DNA from: Persicaria tinctoria
Lineage: Eukaryota > Streptophyta > Magnoliopsida > Caryophyllales > Polygonaceae
Direction: 5' to 3'
Assembly (NCBI GenBank): GCA_037127255.1
Contig: JBANSL010000010.1
Span: 26,616,620 to 26,680,619, forward strand
DNA: 64,000 bases
Both the position numbers and the translations under genes were made by a program. The first letter of the stretch is position 1; every line of letters begins with the position of its first letter. Below are positions 38,448 through 50,814 of this stretch, in pieces. A model generated the notes under the pieces. That model searched no databases and had not been told where the DNA came from. It saw nothing but the letters and a program-made list of their open reading frames with translations.

Positions 38448-40262
38448 TATATATTTATTTATTTATTTATTTATTTATTAGTAATTTTTCATCCATTAAA
38501 GTAAATGAAAATTACCTATTGAGTATATGAAAAACTATATGAAAAACAAAGGACTTCATGCTTTTGAATTAGCCAACAACCCCATAAAATAAAAATGCAA
38601 ATATAGATAAATTATTGAGTATATTTACATCATATGATGTTGAACTTTAGCTAAAACAAAAGAGAGGCAAAAATATTGTCAAATTTCCGACCTCTAACCC
38701 ACAAATAGAATATTGAACATGAATATATAAAAGGCTATAAAAAAAACATTTGGATTGGATGCAAAGAAGAGTACTCATTTGGATGATATTTAGAAAGTCC
38801 CTCAATCGATCTCCTCTCCACCATTGTGTGACTGTGTCTTTACATATCAATCCCAAGTTTGCTTCACATGTCACAAAATGAACTTGATTTAAATTATAAT
38901 TACAAAATAATCAGGTTTGAATCCATGTACTTATCAAGGAACAAATGGGTTAGGTGGCTACATCGCGATAAACCCGACCTATGTATTAGCGGCCTTTTGG
39001 GAGCTTTGGCTACTCAGATAGGTTTCTTTCCATATTAGCTATGATGCATGGTTAGCAGTTTTATGCCCATCATAGTTGCTCAAGAAGACCAAAGAGCCAG
39101 GTTTTTGTTTTTGGGTAAATTTTCTGCAACAAAGATCTAACGAACACTTAAAAAAATTATAGCAATTTAGACAACAGCTAGAATAGGGTAGAATGAAAAT
39201 CAAACATTGAGACCAGTTATGATAATTAATCACAAAACATTATACGAAAAACTGACCTCCACTCTCCGTCATCATAGGGAGAGTAGTCGCAACTTACACC
39301 ACCACCATATGTATGTAGCGTGTACTACCGTATTTGTACTTTTAACCACCCTCATCTTGCTCGTCTCTGACTTAATGGCCGTCGTTTATTCCTTCAACTC
39401 ACCCTATTATATAATCCATCCATCTTCTATATTAATAATTGTGATCATTTATTTAGTAATGAATTAATAGATCCATATCCATCACAAATCACAAATAAAA
39501 ATGATACAGAGTATTTAATACGGTCTATTGTGTAACCGTTAAACCCATTATTGTGATTTTTAATTCAATGTTTTGTAACTTGCAAGTATTTGAATAATCT
39601 TGTAGCTACACCACAAATTTTCATCTATATTAAAAATTAAATGAAGTTTAAGTTACATGCATTAGAATTTGAAAAGATAGAGAGGTCTGAACTTCATACA
39701 TACAGAGTTTCTTTCTTTCTTGCTTCTTTTCATTTCCTTTTTTTTTTTATCACAAGTTTCAATTGCTTAAAGTTATGATTTGTCCATCAATCTATCTAGC
39801 AGTAGCATTATAACCATTCTTAAACATAAAGAAATCAGTTTTGAATTTTCCAACATAAAAAATATATATTGTTAAAGGAATAATTAATTTTGAATGATGA
39901 AGATAAATTAATGGCATATAAAATCAAATGTGGTAAGTAAAAAAACATAAAAATGAATTAATTTTAGTGTGATTTATATTTTGGTAATTGATCAATTAAT
40001 ATACGGAGTAGTGATTATGTGAGTTCCCTATAAAAACATGTGTGGAATGTAGGCTGATAATAAAAATGGATTTATAGTAGTAAAATCTACATAAATTGAT
40101 CTCAGTAGGATTTGAAGTCGTGACCAAGTAGAACATAACAATTCACTTAACCATTGAGACAAAGAAATCATTTTGATATTGGATGGATGGAAAAATAAAA
40201 AAGAGGTAGATGGAGACATAGAGTTAAATGGGCAATAAATGGAGGTGAACACAACTTTTTAA
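38448..40262. other. Remainder of the Helitron-like element, right of the insertion block
   Basis: The sequence resumes copy 2 of the 529-bp duplication (TTTTTCATCCATTAAAG at about 38484) after a (TTTA)n run. The rest is AT-rich. A weak tRNA/SINE-like head on the minus strand near 40165-40085 (TGGTTAAGTG ... ACTTCAAATCC) is too degenerate to call. No gene is seen. Confidence 0.55.
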
Positions 40263-40488
40263 GTGTATATATATATATATATATTTATCCGAGTTTCCCT
40301 ATTTAAGAGGCCCTAGGAGAAAGGATTAAGCATCCATTATTAAATCAATATTCAAGAGTTTTCTCTTACGTCTGGTGGATTCCAGTCATCGATCTTTGAT
40401 TTTATCGCTTGCAAACTCTTCCATTGACAAGGCTTAGCGCTAGCTTTGCCTTTTCGTGTCTCTTGCTGCGTCAGTTGGTATCAGAACA
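40263..40488 (+). mobile_element. Second part of the interrupted gypsy LTR and primer site
   Basis: TTTATCCGAGTTTCCCTATT followed by AAGAGGCCCTAGGAGAAAGG continues the LTR broken at 4783 and matches 42765-42807. It ends near GCTGCGTCA and is followed at 40471 by TTGGTATCAGAACAAGC, a tRNA-iMet-type primer binding site. Confidence 0.75.
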
Positions 40489-40925
40489 AGCATCAAAACA
40501 CGACTATACATCGTCAATGCTCTTCAATCTAATGGCCACCATCTTAACTTGCTTGTTCTCTTGGACGTCCATGACGTCAAAGAACCTATTGACTTCGATT
40601 GCCAATCAAGAAAATCTTCTACACTCATAGTTCCATAGAATAAAGGTATATCGGCCTTTACTCTATAGTCGTGTTTTGATGCTTCTCCAGGATCCTCTTT
40701 GGTGTTCTCCTCCTCCTCCGAACTGGAGTCCGCCATATGAGGACGCCCTCCCTGTGGACGGTGAATTTGTTCCTCTTGCCTCTCCCTCTTTGGGTGGCGA
40801 ACAACTTCAAGGGTATCCATCCGCGTGGTAATCATGGTGAGTTGATCGGTGATAGCCGCAAGGGTCGTGGTGAAAGCCACGCTAATCCCTTCGATATCTG
40901 CTCGGGTAACAGGCGCCCAGAACAA
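40489..40925 (-). pseudogene. Inverted gypsy gag start
   Basis: Minus-strand frame 40925-40524 reads as a gag N-terminus ([20 protein letters not shown], then DIPLFYGTMSVEDFLDWQSK). It lies in the wrong orientation relative to its own primer site. CATCAAAACACGACTATA at 40492-40509 recurs inverted at about 40662-40679, marking a fold-back rearrangement. It is not functional. Confidence 0.6.
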
Positions 40926-42654
40926 GGTTGCAGATGCGTTTAGTAGAAGAGCCTCGTTGTTGGTGACTCTATCCCATGAGGTCGTAGGTTTTGAAGTGCT
41001 AAAAGACCTCTATAATAATGATGCTGAGTTTAAGGAGGTATGGTCGTATGGACCAAATGCAAGGACAATCACCCCGTCAGTGATTTCCACATTCGAGAGG
41101 GCTACCTCTTCAAAGGGGATCGATTGTGTGTCCCTTGCTCATCTTTGCGTGCGCAGTTGATTCGTGAACTGCACGGCGGAGGACTTAGTGGCCATCTAGG
41201 GAGAGATAAGACCATTGCAGGGCTAGAAGAGCGCTATTTCTGGCCCCATCTCTGGCGAGATGTGAATACGATTGTTCGGCGCTCCTATATTTGCCAGTCA
41301 TCTAGGGGACAAGCCCAGAACACGGGATTGTACATGCCTTTGCCCGTTCCCGAAGATATATGGCTCGATCTGTCCATGAATTTCGTATTGGGTTTACCAC
41401 GTACTCAATGAGGGGTGGATTCCGTATTTGTGGTGGTTGACAGATTTTCAAAGATGTCTCATTTCATTCCATGCAAGAAAACCGTTGATGCTTCTAACAT
41501 CGCAAAGCTTTTCTTTCGGGAAGTTGTGCGTTTACATGGCGTACCAAAATCCATTACCTCTGACCAAGACACAAAGTTCCTTAGTCACTTCTCGATTACT
41601 TTGTGAATGATGTTCGGCACTGCCCTCAACAAGAGTTCCGTCGCACACCCACAAACAAATGGTTAAACGGAAGTCACTAATCTCTCCTTAGGGAATATGA
41701 TCCGTTGTGCTTGTGGAAGCAAACCAAAACAGTGGGATGTGGCCCTTCCGCATGTAGAATTTTCCTACAACAACGCTATCCATTCTGCCACAGGCAAGTC
41801 CCCATTTGCGCTCGTCTACACCACAATACCCCGCCATGTGATGGACTTGGTAACAAGGTTCTAAATATCGCGTATCGGGGTCGTATCGGTTAGGAGTAAA
41901 AATGATATATCGGGGATATATCGAGATATATCGGATTTATCGGTTTCACCCGATATGCCGATATCGTAGCGAATTCTACGATATCGACGTTGACCCGATA
42001 TATCACCGATATTGACCCGATATATCGACGTTGACCCGATATACAGTGTTGACCGATAATTTTCACCCGATATGCCGATATCGTAGCGAATTCTAAATAT
42101 CCCCGATATATATATATCGCCGATATATCGGCCAATATATCCGATATTTAGAACACTACCTGGTAACCCTCCCAAAATCTCTGGGAGTCAGCACAACTGC
42201 GGTGGACATGGCCAAGGACGTCCAGAGTATTAAGAAAGCAGTCAAGCTAAAGCTAGAGGCGGCGGGCTGGAGGAACAAGGCCGCTGCGGACAAACATCGA
42301 CGAGAGAAGGTCTTTGCTGTAGGAGATCAAGTGATGGTTTTCCAACGCCGTGAGCGTTTTCTTGTGGGGACTTACAGAAAACTCCAACCCCGCAAGTATG
42401 GTCCATTTCAGGTCACTCGGCGAATCAATGATAACGCCTATGTGGTCGCTCTTCCCGACGACATGAACATTTCCAATACCTTCAATGTCGCGGACATGTA
42501 TGCGTATCATAAGGATGAGGTGCTTAACCCTGAACCGAACTCGGGGTCGAGTTTCTTGGAGGTGGGGGAGACTGATGCAGTAGCATTAGCCGAGAAGATC
42601 AACGAAGCGCGAAGGACGTTGGGGCTCCAGAGAGGACGTCAAGATTCTATCTAA
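40926..42654 (+). pseudogene. Ty3/gypsy pol remnant: RNase H tail and integrase, disrupted
   Basis: The segment begins with an RNase H tail ([10 protein letters not shown]), then the integrase zinc-binding segment ([24 protein letters not shown]) and the integrase core ([37 protein letters not shown]). A GPY/F-type C-terminus follows (LRKLQPRKYGPF-like block, NVADMYAYH) with the stop at 42652-42654. Damage includes a frame change near 41100, TGA at 41409-41411 and about 41604, a stop after AHPQTNG and a MITE at 41855-42159. Reverse transcriptase and protease are absent. Confidence 0.85.
41855..42159. mobile_element. hAT-type MITE rich in CGATAT words, inside gypsy integrase
   Basis: The 305-bp insertion has inverted ends around TTCTAAATATC (AAGGTTCTAAATATC left; GTAGTGTTCTAAATATC right, inverted). 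It is flanked by TTGGTAAC (41847-41854) and CTGGTAAC (42160-42167), a near-perfect 8-bp duplication. The interior is dominated by ATATCG/CGATAT words and an inverted pair of CACCCGATATGCCGATATCG blocks. It has no coding capacity. Confidence 0.75.
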
Positions 42655-42807
42655 ATTAGGATTTTTCACGCTTTCTATTAATTAAGCTATTTCCATGTTT
42701 TTCTATTAATTAGAATATTTCACTCTTTATAGGGTTAAAAGTCTATCTTTATCTTTTCTATATTTATTCGAGTTTGCCTTTTTAAGAGGCCCTAGGAGAA
42801 AGGATTA
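42655..42807 (+). mobile_element. Truncated 3' LTR of the gypsy remnant
   Basis: The sequence follows the pol stop, matches 4655-4783 plus 40281-40330, and stops at AGGAGAAAGGATTA (42807), where unrelated gag sequence of another element begins. Confidence 0.7.
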
Positions 42808-44378
42808 TCGTTCGTATGTTGGAAAGGTGTACCGTTCGCTTGTTGGTTAAAATACATGATTTGCGGGTAGCTCCCCGCGAAGAATTGGTATGAGGGGCAG
42901 CCGCCCCACATCCCGTAGGGAGCGAACGGAGGGGGTTGCGCAGTGTCCCATGTCGGTTGTTGAGGGGCGCCCTTGTTGCCGCTGTGTAGGGCTTCCTTGT
43001 TGGGGATCGCGTTGAGGTTGATGCCGTTCGTTTCCTCGGTGTCATGGTGTTGCTGCCCAAATTCCTCTCCGAAGAGGGTAAAGTTCATGATTCATGTAAA
43101 GAAAAACGTTAGCACTTTAAAAAGGGAAATCAACGCAGTTATCAACTTATATATCATTTATAAAGAATAAAAAAGGATAGAGTGGTATGAAATGTCGAAA
43201 TAAAAGGAATGGAAAGATAGTAATGTAAAGAAGCGTATTGTTACGCGGAACCTCTCGTCGTGAAAGGTTCCCATAGACGGCGCAAATGAAGCGTTCATGG
43301 GATTTCGCCTATACTTATTACCTCATTCGTGACGACATAATTCCTTAAAATACCTGTAAGCCTTAACCTAGGTTGTGCGTTTATTAGTTTGAGTGATGAG
43401 GGTTGTGAGTTTGACTCGCGATGAATTATTTTACTATTCAATCGTCGTCTGCAGATGAAGTTCGACGAGGTTGTTACCCCAGGAAACGTTCTTCTCCGAC
43501 CGAGGATCTTTAGAATTCAACTCCGGGGGTTTTAAGTCCGGGGGATAATCAGAGCTCTTATGCTTTTCTATCTTCGGAATCGGCCCTTTGACTCTGAGAT
43601 CGGAGGGGGTATTTATAGAGAAACCAAGCGAGTAGCTGGCTAGCAACCTCGTGGTTCTACGTAGGACATGTGTAGTGCATGCCCACACGCTTAGGGGGTA
43701 TTTATAGGAAAACCAAGCGAGCAGCTGGCTGGCAACCTCGTGGTTCTACGTAGGACACGTGTAGTGCATGGCCACACGCTTAGGGGCATAGATAATACAC
43801 GTGGAGCCTTTAGAGGCGAGGTGCTTGAGCGAGCGAGATGCTTGCTAGGACTTCGGAGGTTAATGAGATATTTTGGAGAGTTCATTCTGATTCTTATACT
43901 GGGTTTGAATCACGAGGGAAATAAGGGTTAATAGATCTCGGGAACGCTAAGCCTATTTCTTCGGGTTCGATTGGATACTTTGTTCGCGATGTGCTAATGG
44001 TGGGACCGACCATCTTTTACGTTGGGTGACCCATTTACGACGTCATATTATGTGTTTATTATATAGTATATTTTCTATGGCATCGTCATAATTGATTGAC
44101 ACTCACTTTCGTATGTCGATCAATTTGGATGATTATCAAATGACATTCAATGGTTATTTGTGGTCGTCATTTGAAAAATCTGTCGAACTCCGGAGAGAAC
44201 GAGCTAAATAAGGGAGCTCAACAAAAGTTGTCGAGGGTACAAAGGAGGCTTGTCAAAAGTTGTTAAGGGTATGAAAGAACCTCGGCAAAAAGTGTTGAGG
44301 GTACACATGAAGCTCGGAGACAGTAACCGAGCATAAATCATCACCTCGCTAAATTTACACGAGCCCTATGCCCGACAG
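42808..44378 (-). mobile_element. Second Ty3/gypsy fragment: LTR, primer site and gag start
   Basis: On the minus strand an LTR-like region (about 44378-43290) is followed by ATTTGCGCCGTCTATGGGAA (about 43286-43267), a common gypsy primer-site neighbourhood. A gag-like frame then begins at 43088 (MNFTLFGEEFGQQHHDTEET) and is cut at 42808. An ~89-bp unit (AACCTCGTGGTTCTACGTAG, GGTATTTATAG) is duplicated in tandem at 43605-43785 inside the LTR and may include the promoter. LTR limits are estimates. Confidence 0.55.
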
Positions 44379-44813
44379 TGAACCATGAAAAAATGTTAAA
44401 GTAACCAACCCCAATAGCAACAAAACGAGCAATTTCTTTCATCTTTATTACAATTGCTGCTCATAATTCAACTCAAACAACACCCAAATCAACAACAATC
44501 AAACAAAACACACAAACAACAATCAATTTCAATTCTAATTTCAAACCCTAAAACATACAATTTCTTCAAATAAATATCTTTAAAATCAATTGTAAATGAA
44601 GCTTCTTACCTTAAATTTGGTAGATCCGTTGAAAGCCCTCACAAATCTACCACAATGGATGAGTAATTTCTCTCTACCGTGTGTGGCTCGTCCAAGTGAA
44701 CCGAGGTTGAATAGCGTTCGTTTACAATTCTTCTCTCGGGCATATTTGTAATTGTTTTTTAGAGTGGGAATAACTTGTGTGCAATTTTGTGATAATAGTC
44801 GTCCCACGATTTA
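44379..44813. other. Unassigned intergenic sequence
   Basis: AT-rich, with a minus-strand frame (44807-44586) that resembles no protein I recognise. It lies between the gypsy fragment and the left inverted repeat of the next element. Confidence 0.4.
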
Positions 44814-44902
44814 GATCCCCTATAACACTTTATGTGTTACACTCGACGTTACACTTAATTATTTTGAATATAAATTCACATTAAAAAATTTTAAAAATTA
44901 TA

Positions 44903-45086
44903 TTTATACTCTAGACACTTATATTAACATGTCTATAAAATTTTATTATTAAAATATATGTTTTAAAAAATATAAAAATATTTTCTAAAATAATCAATCT
45001 TTTAATTATCTATAATTTTTAATAATATTTTTTCATAATAAAATTTTGTAAACATTTTAATATAAGTGTATAGAATATAAATATAA
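44903..45086. repeat. Fold-back (palindromic) MITE
   Basis: The two arms are inverted copies. ACACTTATATTAACATGT with AAAATTTTATTAT on the left faces the inverse on the right, giving a hairpin of about 75-bp arms. Its right end coincides with the Helitron terminus at 45087. Confidence 0.7.
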
Positions 45087-45115
45087 CTAGTACTTTTCCC
45101 GTACCTTGTACGGGT
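45087..45115 (-). other. Helitron 3' terminus
   Basis: Read on the minus strand: a GC-rich hairpin (CCCGTACAAGGTACGGG), then AAAAGTA, then CTAG followed by T. This is the textbook Helitron 3' end (stem-loop about ten bases before CTRR, insertion before T). The helicase fragment at 46097-45635 lies in the right orientation and distance. Confidence 0.8.
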
Positions 45116-45634
45116 GAGTATTTGAATTGAAATTTACCGCTTTAGTATTCCCACATACCATGAATATATGTCATTTGATTTGAATTGTTGTCCTGCTTAC
45201 AATTACAACCCCTGTTATAATACAATAACATTTACAATCACAAACAAAAGTCTCATAATTGATAAGAGGACAAATGAAAATTATATCATTCAGCGTACAG
45301 AACGATTGGTTTATTACACCCAATATCTCATAACACGTAATGCATATATATATATATATAAACAAAAGTCCCATAGTATATATGTTAAGTTACAAACATG
45401 GTGTTATGGTAACAAATCACAATGACATTTGAGATACCCAGATGGACCATCTTTGCACTAAGTATGATTGCAGAAACAATATCCCACACAAGTGAAGTCG
45501 GAAAGTCTTGCCAAACACAAAGCGTATTCAAATGGTAATATATATTGCACATTCTATATATGCACACACAAGAAGGAAGAAAAATATCAAATAAACACTT
45601 TTATATAAACACTTACCATATAAGTAAGGAAGGA

Positions 45635-46097
45635 TCATATGTTTTGTAGAACTTCTTTGTAAACAACATTCTTTGTTTCCGTCACACTCTTCCCATATTT
45701 GTCTAGAAGTAAGACCTTTAACCCTTGAATGCTTGTGACTCTAGATAAGGCAACATACAGTTGACCATGAGTGAATACGGGCTTCGGAAGATACAACCCC
45801 ACATGCAATAGGGATTGACCTTGACTTTTATTTATAGTCATACCAAATGAAAGGATAATCGGAAACTGTCTACGCTGAAACTTGAAAGGAAGTGTTGAAT
45901 CGGAAGGGCTGAGCACCATCCGGGGAATGGCAACTTTCTCCCCAATATTTCGACCACTAATGATCTATGCTTCTATTATTCTCGTTCCCAAACGCGTGAT
46001 CATCAATCTGGTTCCATTACACAAACCGGAAGATTGGTCTATATTGCGAAGCAACATTACCGTTACACCAACCTTCAGCTTCAACACATGATTAACA
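45635..46097 (-). pseudogene. Helitron Rep/helicase C-terminus
   Basis: About 150 residues of the Pif1-like helicase end of a RepHel protein: [30 protein letters not shown], then FPIILSFGMTINKSQGQSL and HGQLYVALSRVTS (superfamily 1 motifs V/VI). One TAG interrupts the frame near 45962, before MVLSPSDSTLPF. The rest of RepHel is missing upstream, so this is a relic. It identifies the surrounding Helitron as derived from an autonomous one. Confidence 0.9.
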
Positions 46098-46639
46098 TCA
46101 AACAATAACACAAATACATCCACATTCCTTGAAACGATAAATATATAGATAATGAAATGAAGCTAAAGAGTAACAAAAAAATAAGATCAAACTAAGAGTC
46201 TTGAGAAAACTACCCACAAATTCCACATACATTACCTACCCACACCCGCTAGGATATAACATAAAAATTATAAAATACCAGGCCTACACGTTATATAAAC
46301 ATATATTCAAATAAATCATACGGAGTATATAAATATATGTAAACATAACCGGAATAAAAAGTTATATCAAGTAACTACCAAAAAAATAGGCCCACCCAAT
46401 TAAGTCCACTCAATATATACGTATAAGCCCTATTATGTCCTCCCACTTAAGCCCGATTATGTTCCCCCACAAAGCCCAATATATTCCCCCTAGCACCGGC
46501 TCACATGACAGCTCCAAAAAGCAACCAACTTTGCAATGACAGACCTACACAGCCATCCCCAGCTTATGATATCAATGACAACACCACATCTTAATTCACA
46601 CAGACCCAAGCAACCGATTTCGTCGCCTGGGTGGTAAGT

Positions 46640-47690
46640 TTCATCGTCGGTCAACAGTCAGCCTGGGTCCACTCCTCATCATCACCCGAGTCCTGGGTGA
46701 AGTACTGAGCAACCTTCTCCCCCGAGCGTGCGTCCTTGATGGCAGAGAGTGCGTAGTAGAGCTCATCCATAGTGAAGGATACTCGGACATCGCCTTTAAT
46801 GCTATTTGATGTGCCCCGCAGCATGTAGTTCCCCTTCTTGACGCCTCCCATATCATGTCAATGCACCAAGGTAGGTGTCTTGCACCCGCTCATCATCAGA
46901 CGACCCTCATTCATAGTCGAAATGCCCACAGCTTCTGCCCAAGATGTAGCCACCAAAGCAGCACAAACCTTAGAGGAATCAGGATCCGCCAACAGTGATG
47001 TGTCACCCTCTTCCACCATCAAGTTGGACTTTACCCTTAGGGAGGTGGTAACCTTTGCCAAATCGTTATTCTCCTTGCCGTCGTCGGGTGAACAGTCGGT
47101 TTGAGTTGCTGCGCAGCACACCCGTATTTGTGTCACAACAGTCCCTCTAGTCTCAGCTTCAACGTCATTGCTGCTGCTACAAGTCACCAACACCTCCGGT
47201 TGGGCAGGACAGGCCAGGCCGTAGCAACAGTCGCACCCTCTTGTATTTGCTCCTCAGCTGTCACCCCACGACTTTGTGCATCCACATTATCCAGTTTGCT
47301 GTCATGGTCCCCCTGAGCTTGACTCTCACCATTACTATCACCTACTTTCCGCTCACCAAGTAACCCATCTCCTATTGTTGAACCAGGCCCCATCTCGATG
47401 GTGGTGTTCGAAAACGACTTCTCCGAGTGCCCAAAGCACTTGCACCGAAGGCAGTTCAAAGGTAGCCACTCGGAAATAATTTTCAAGACACACTCGACTC
47501 CTTTCTCGTTTACCAGCTTCACTTGTTTCCGGCGAGCTTGTTTAGCTTTGATCTCCACAACATACGTGCAAATGAAAGCATCTCATGGCTTGCCGTGTAT
47601 TCATCGACACAAAGGGGCGACCCAATCCCGCTTCCAATAGTACTTAGTATTGAGTTCGAGCAGAAGATGGGAGGCAAATCGGGAATCCTA
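46640..47690 (-). pseudogene. DUF4283/zinc-knuckle (LINE ORF1-like) fragment
   Basis: On the minus strand, GSPLCVDEYTASHEMLSFAR is followed, after a frame slip, by KKQ-type basic residues and then EWLPLNCLRCKCFGHS. This is the CCHC-like zinc knuckle layout of plant LINE ORF1/DUF4283 proteins. The downstream frames (47193-46858 and 46856-46641) are Ser/Thr/acidic tails typical of such proteins. It abuts the truncated TatD exon at 47691/47692. It is probably a truncated LINE piece and not functional. Confidence 0.65.
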
Positions 47691-47691
47691 A

Positions 47692-48479
47692 CCCACTCTC
47701 CTCAAATTCCTGAAGAAAAAATAATTTGCAATGTTAAAATTGGATACATAAAGTATCAGCTAATTTTCAAGCTTTTCTATGTGAATCACAACTCATAATA
47801 TACAAGGAACTAAAAAAGAGTTTGGCAACTTTGTACCTTACATCAAGCTTAATAAAACATAATTAATCACAATTCAGCCTCTATTTTACCATAAGTAAAC
47901 AACATTAATCCTTTAAAAAAATGGGTTTCATCCAAACAAAATCGCAATTCATACCATCTGTTTCTGCAATTGCAAGAGCCTCCCTTGACTCCTCAAGAGA
48001 ACCACCGGTAACCTAAACACCAGACCAGAGAAGATTTTTTTTTTTTTTTATCAATTCTTTGAATGACATTGTCAGCTTACAAAACCTTTAGAGCATCGAA
48101 TTCATCCAGAAATTCGTAATCACAATACATAGTTTCCATAGTTCAATCCATTCCATTACTCTAATTATACCATTGTCTGAGTGAACAGTGCTGGCCTAAC
48201 GATTGATAAAACATCACAGTAATCCAAAATACAGAACCAAAAAATACAGTTCGAAGTCCAAGATTACTATCCAAAAACTGCTTTGAAAGGTCAGTTACAA
48301 ATCTTGATAACACAAAGGACTAAAACTGCATAAATCAGTCTAAAACAACGTCTGCATAATCAGAAGAGATATACTTACAATAATACGATCAATGCCGGCA
48401 GTCCAAGCCTTGCTCAGCACAACTTGAATGTCCGAAACGTGGCACTGCTTGCCATGGTAGATTCCCTTGAAAATGCCAT
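47692..48479 (-). pseudogene. Captured fragment of a TatD-family DNase gene
   Basis: Three exon pieces in order: 48479-48379 (DGIFKGIYHGKQCHVSDIQV, SKAWTAGIDRIIV, donor GTAAGT), 48012-47955 (VTGGSLEESREALAIAETD) and 47709-47692 (EFEESG, then lost). These are the N-terminal region of plant TatD-related deoxyribonucleases, which normally continue for more than 200 residues with metal-binding His/Asp/Glu. The exon encoding the GVHPTRC block is missing between the last two pieces. Splice sites are intact, so a chimeric transcript is conceivable. Confidence 0.85.
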
Positions 48480-48659
48480 CTGTTAGGTGATAAAAACCCC
48501 CAAAATCGTTAGGGTTAAGGGTCGGGAGAGAAAAATTCAATTCCCAAAACACAAATGAATGTGCTTCAAAAAATCTGTGGGGGGAAGAAGGAAATGCCTC
48601 ACCTTTGAAGTTGATAGCTATATCTTATCTGTTGCAGAAATAACGCTACTTTCTCCCTT

Positions 48660-50561
48660 CCAATTCCACTAAAATAATACTCCACTACACATCAAAAGAT
48701 TAAAAAAAAATTACTCCACTGCCTCTTACTGTCTTACAACCCATACAGACGACACCCTAAAAAAGAGAGTAAAACTGCAAGCATCTCTTCTTAGTTCTTA
48801 ACCTTCTAAAACAAATGGCCTCTTCCTTATTCTCCTCTAATCAGTCCATGACAGCAGCCCTGTTACTGGCTAATGCACTTTTGATCCCTTTATCAAAGAT
48901 CAACGAATTAACATTTTCTTTCTTTTAGTTATTTTACTCTTCTTGAAGTGTACTTGATTTTGTTTAGTATCAATGTAATTTTCTAAGATGTATAAAATAG
49001 TATTCATATCTCATCCTTTTGGTGTATTTCTCTTCCTTTGAAATCAAAAAGTTGAATCTTAATAAGGTATCCAACCTAAGCAACACCAACCCAAAATCAA
49101 GTACACTTCAAACAACATTATAAATAAAAAACAAACAAACCATATACATGTTGAAGAAAGTTGTGTTAAATGGGCATCTCTACATTATAGCTAATTTTTG
49201 TTATTTTGCTTCCCTGGCTCATTTTTAATTAAAAATATCCCTACATTAAAAACAAATGAGAATATTAGTACAAATCAATCACGAAATCTTTAAATTGTAT
49301 GAACTACAGTTAAATTTAACTTAAACTTTCAAACATACACCCAATCGTATAAAGGGATAATGAAAATAGAAATCTAAATAAACATAAATTCAACGCTTAG
49401 AAAAAAGAAAAAGTTGTAAGTTATGAGAACACTGAATTTATATATTACCAAGAATAAGAATATGATAACACATAATTAGAAATTTTTTTTTGCTTTCATC
49501 TCTTTCAAAACTAACACAAAATCACAAATGGGACTAACCGAGACAAAATTTATCCGAAATTCGATGAACCTGACCGAAATGACTCGTCTGAAAGTTTTAC
49601 CTAGATATAATAAAGAGGAAGAGCCAGATTCATGTTCGATTAATAAGTCTCTAGTATAAGGCTTGTGTCTTAGTCAGGATATAGTAAATCATAATAATAG
49701 CCACCACAAAGATGTAATATATCAAATACCAATTGTAAATGATCTAAAAATAATAATTGGTAACTGCCTAAAACGCTAAAGTGAATTCTTTGAAGTAATC
49801 TAGTGCAAGCTGAGAGACTTGAGAGTTGCATCTCTTACATACGATGATACAAATGTGCTAGTGTGTCGCTTCAAGAAGGAATTTGCATAGTTAATGTTTC
49901 ATTCACACGACAAACAGAAGTAGCTAGGCATCATCAAATCACCATGGATCTTTGTTGCCCATAAAAACCACACATATACCCTATTTTGATTCTAATTAAT
50001 ATGTACGATACAAATCCAATATTCTTCAATTATCACCACATATATTGCCAATTCTCTAAGAAAAGTTGTCTTTGAAGGTTTTGTTCACACACATACCAAA
50101 AAAAAGGTAAGAAATATAAGCTAATTAACAGTAACTTTCCACTTGAAATCTAAACAAACAGTTAGAATCAAGCAATATTACTTGACAATTCCAATCAAAC
50201 TCAACTCGATATTATGATAAATAAGCCTGATTGCCAGTTAGAATCAAGCTAATTACCTGAACTATCAGCCATGGTTTAACTAAATACGTGCAAAGTTTGC
50301 AGCATAAATGACATTACAGTACTTGACAGTTACCTGAAATGTATTTTCAAGGTGAGTTTGTAATGTTCACACCACATACTCTCTATTCTTCCCGGTAATT
50401 TTTTATGCATAGAACTTTTCAGCATGAATTTTTTGATGCAGAGACCTCAACTAACTCTTAAATGCAAAAAGATTAGGTAATTATAGCATATCAATATGTG
50501 CTTTTTCTGTCTTCAAAATTGCATAAGATCTTACTACCATAACAAAGTTGCTAGCAATTAC
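48660..50561. other. AT-rich sequence inside region D, no gene recognised
   Basis: No frame or splice-bounded exon matched a family I know. Intron-like sequence from captured genes is likely. Confidence 0.4.
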
Positions 50562-50629
50562 CATGACTGAACCCGATATGGTAAGCCCTTGGAAAGGTCA
50601 CCACAAATTCACCAGGATTGTGTACTAAC
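50562..50629 (-). pseudogene. Captured exon of a JmjC histone demethylase (ELF6/REF6 type)
   Basis: One 68-bp exon with AG/GT borders encodes LVHNPGEFVVTFPRAYHIGF followed by SHG. This is the JmjC core strand around the iron-binding His of H3K27 demethylases. Nothing else of the gene is visible nearby. Confidence 0.85.
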
Positions 50630-50750
50630 CTAAATCAAAAGATGCAACAAACATGTTAGTATAATTTCAAAATTACAAACACTAAGGATAAACATGCAGA
50701 AATCTTTCTACAGAAAAAAACAAACTAAGCTTTGATTTGATGAATACAAC

Positions 50751-50814
50751 CTGATGGCATATGCACTCTCTCAGCATTGAACCATAATGCAAAGCCATGT
50801 CAACGCTGTCATAG
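50751..50814 (-). pseudogene. Captured exon of an MO25 (CAB39-like) gene
   Basis: One 64-bp exon with AG/GT borders encodes YDSVDMALHYGSMLRECICH plus Gln, matching the MO25 armadillo-like repeat (D-x-A-L-x-x-G-x-M-L-R-E-C-I). It lies only 122 bp upstream of the JmjC exon on the same strand. Confidence 0.75.

Noticed and set aside
43372..43430. tRNA-like B box (GAGTTTGACTCGCG) near the gypsy fragment
   Set aside because: No convincing A box, tail or TSD; it lies in LTR sequence.
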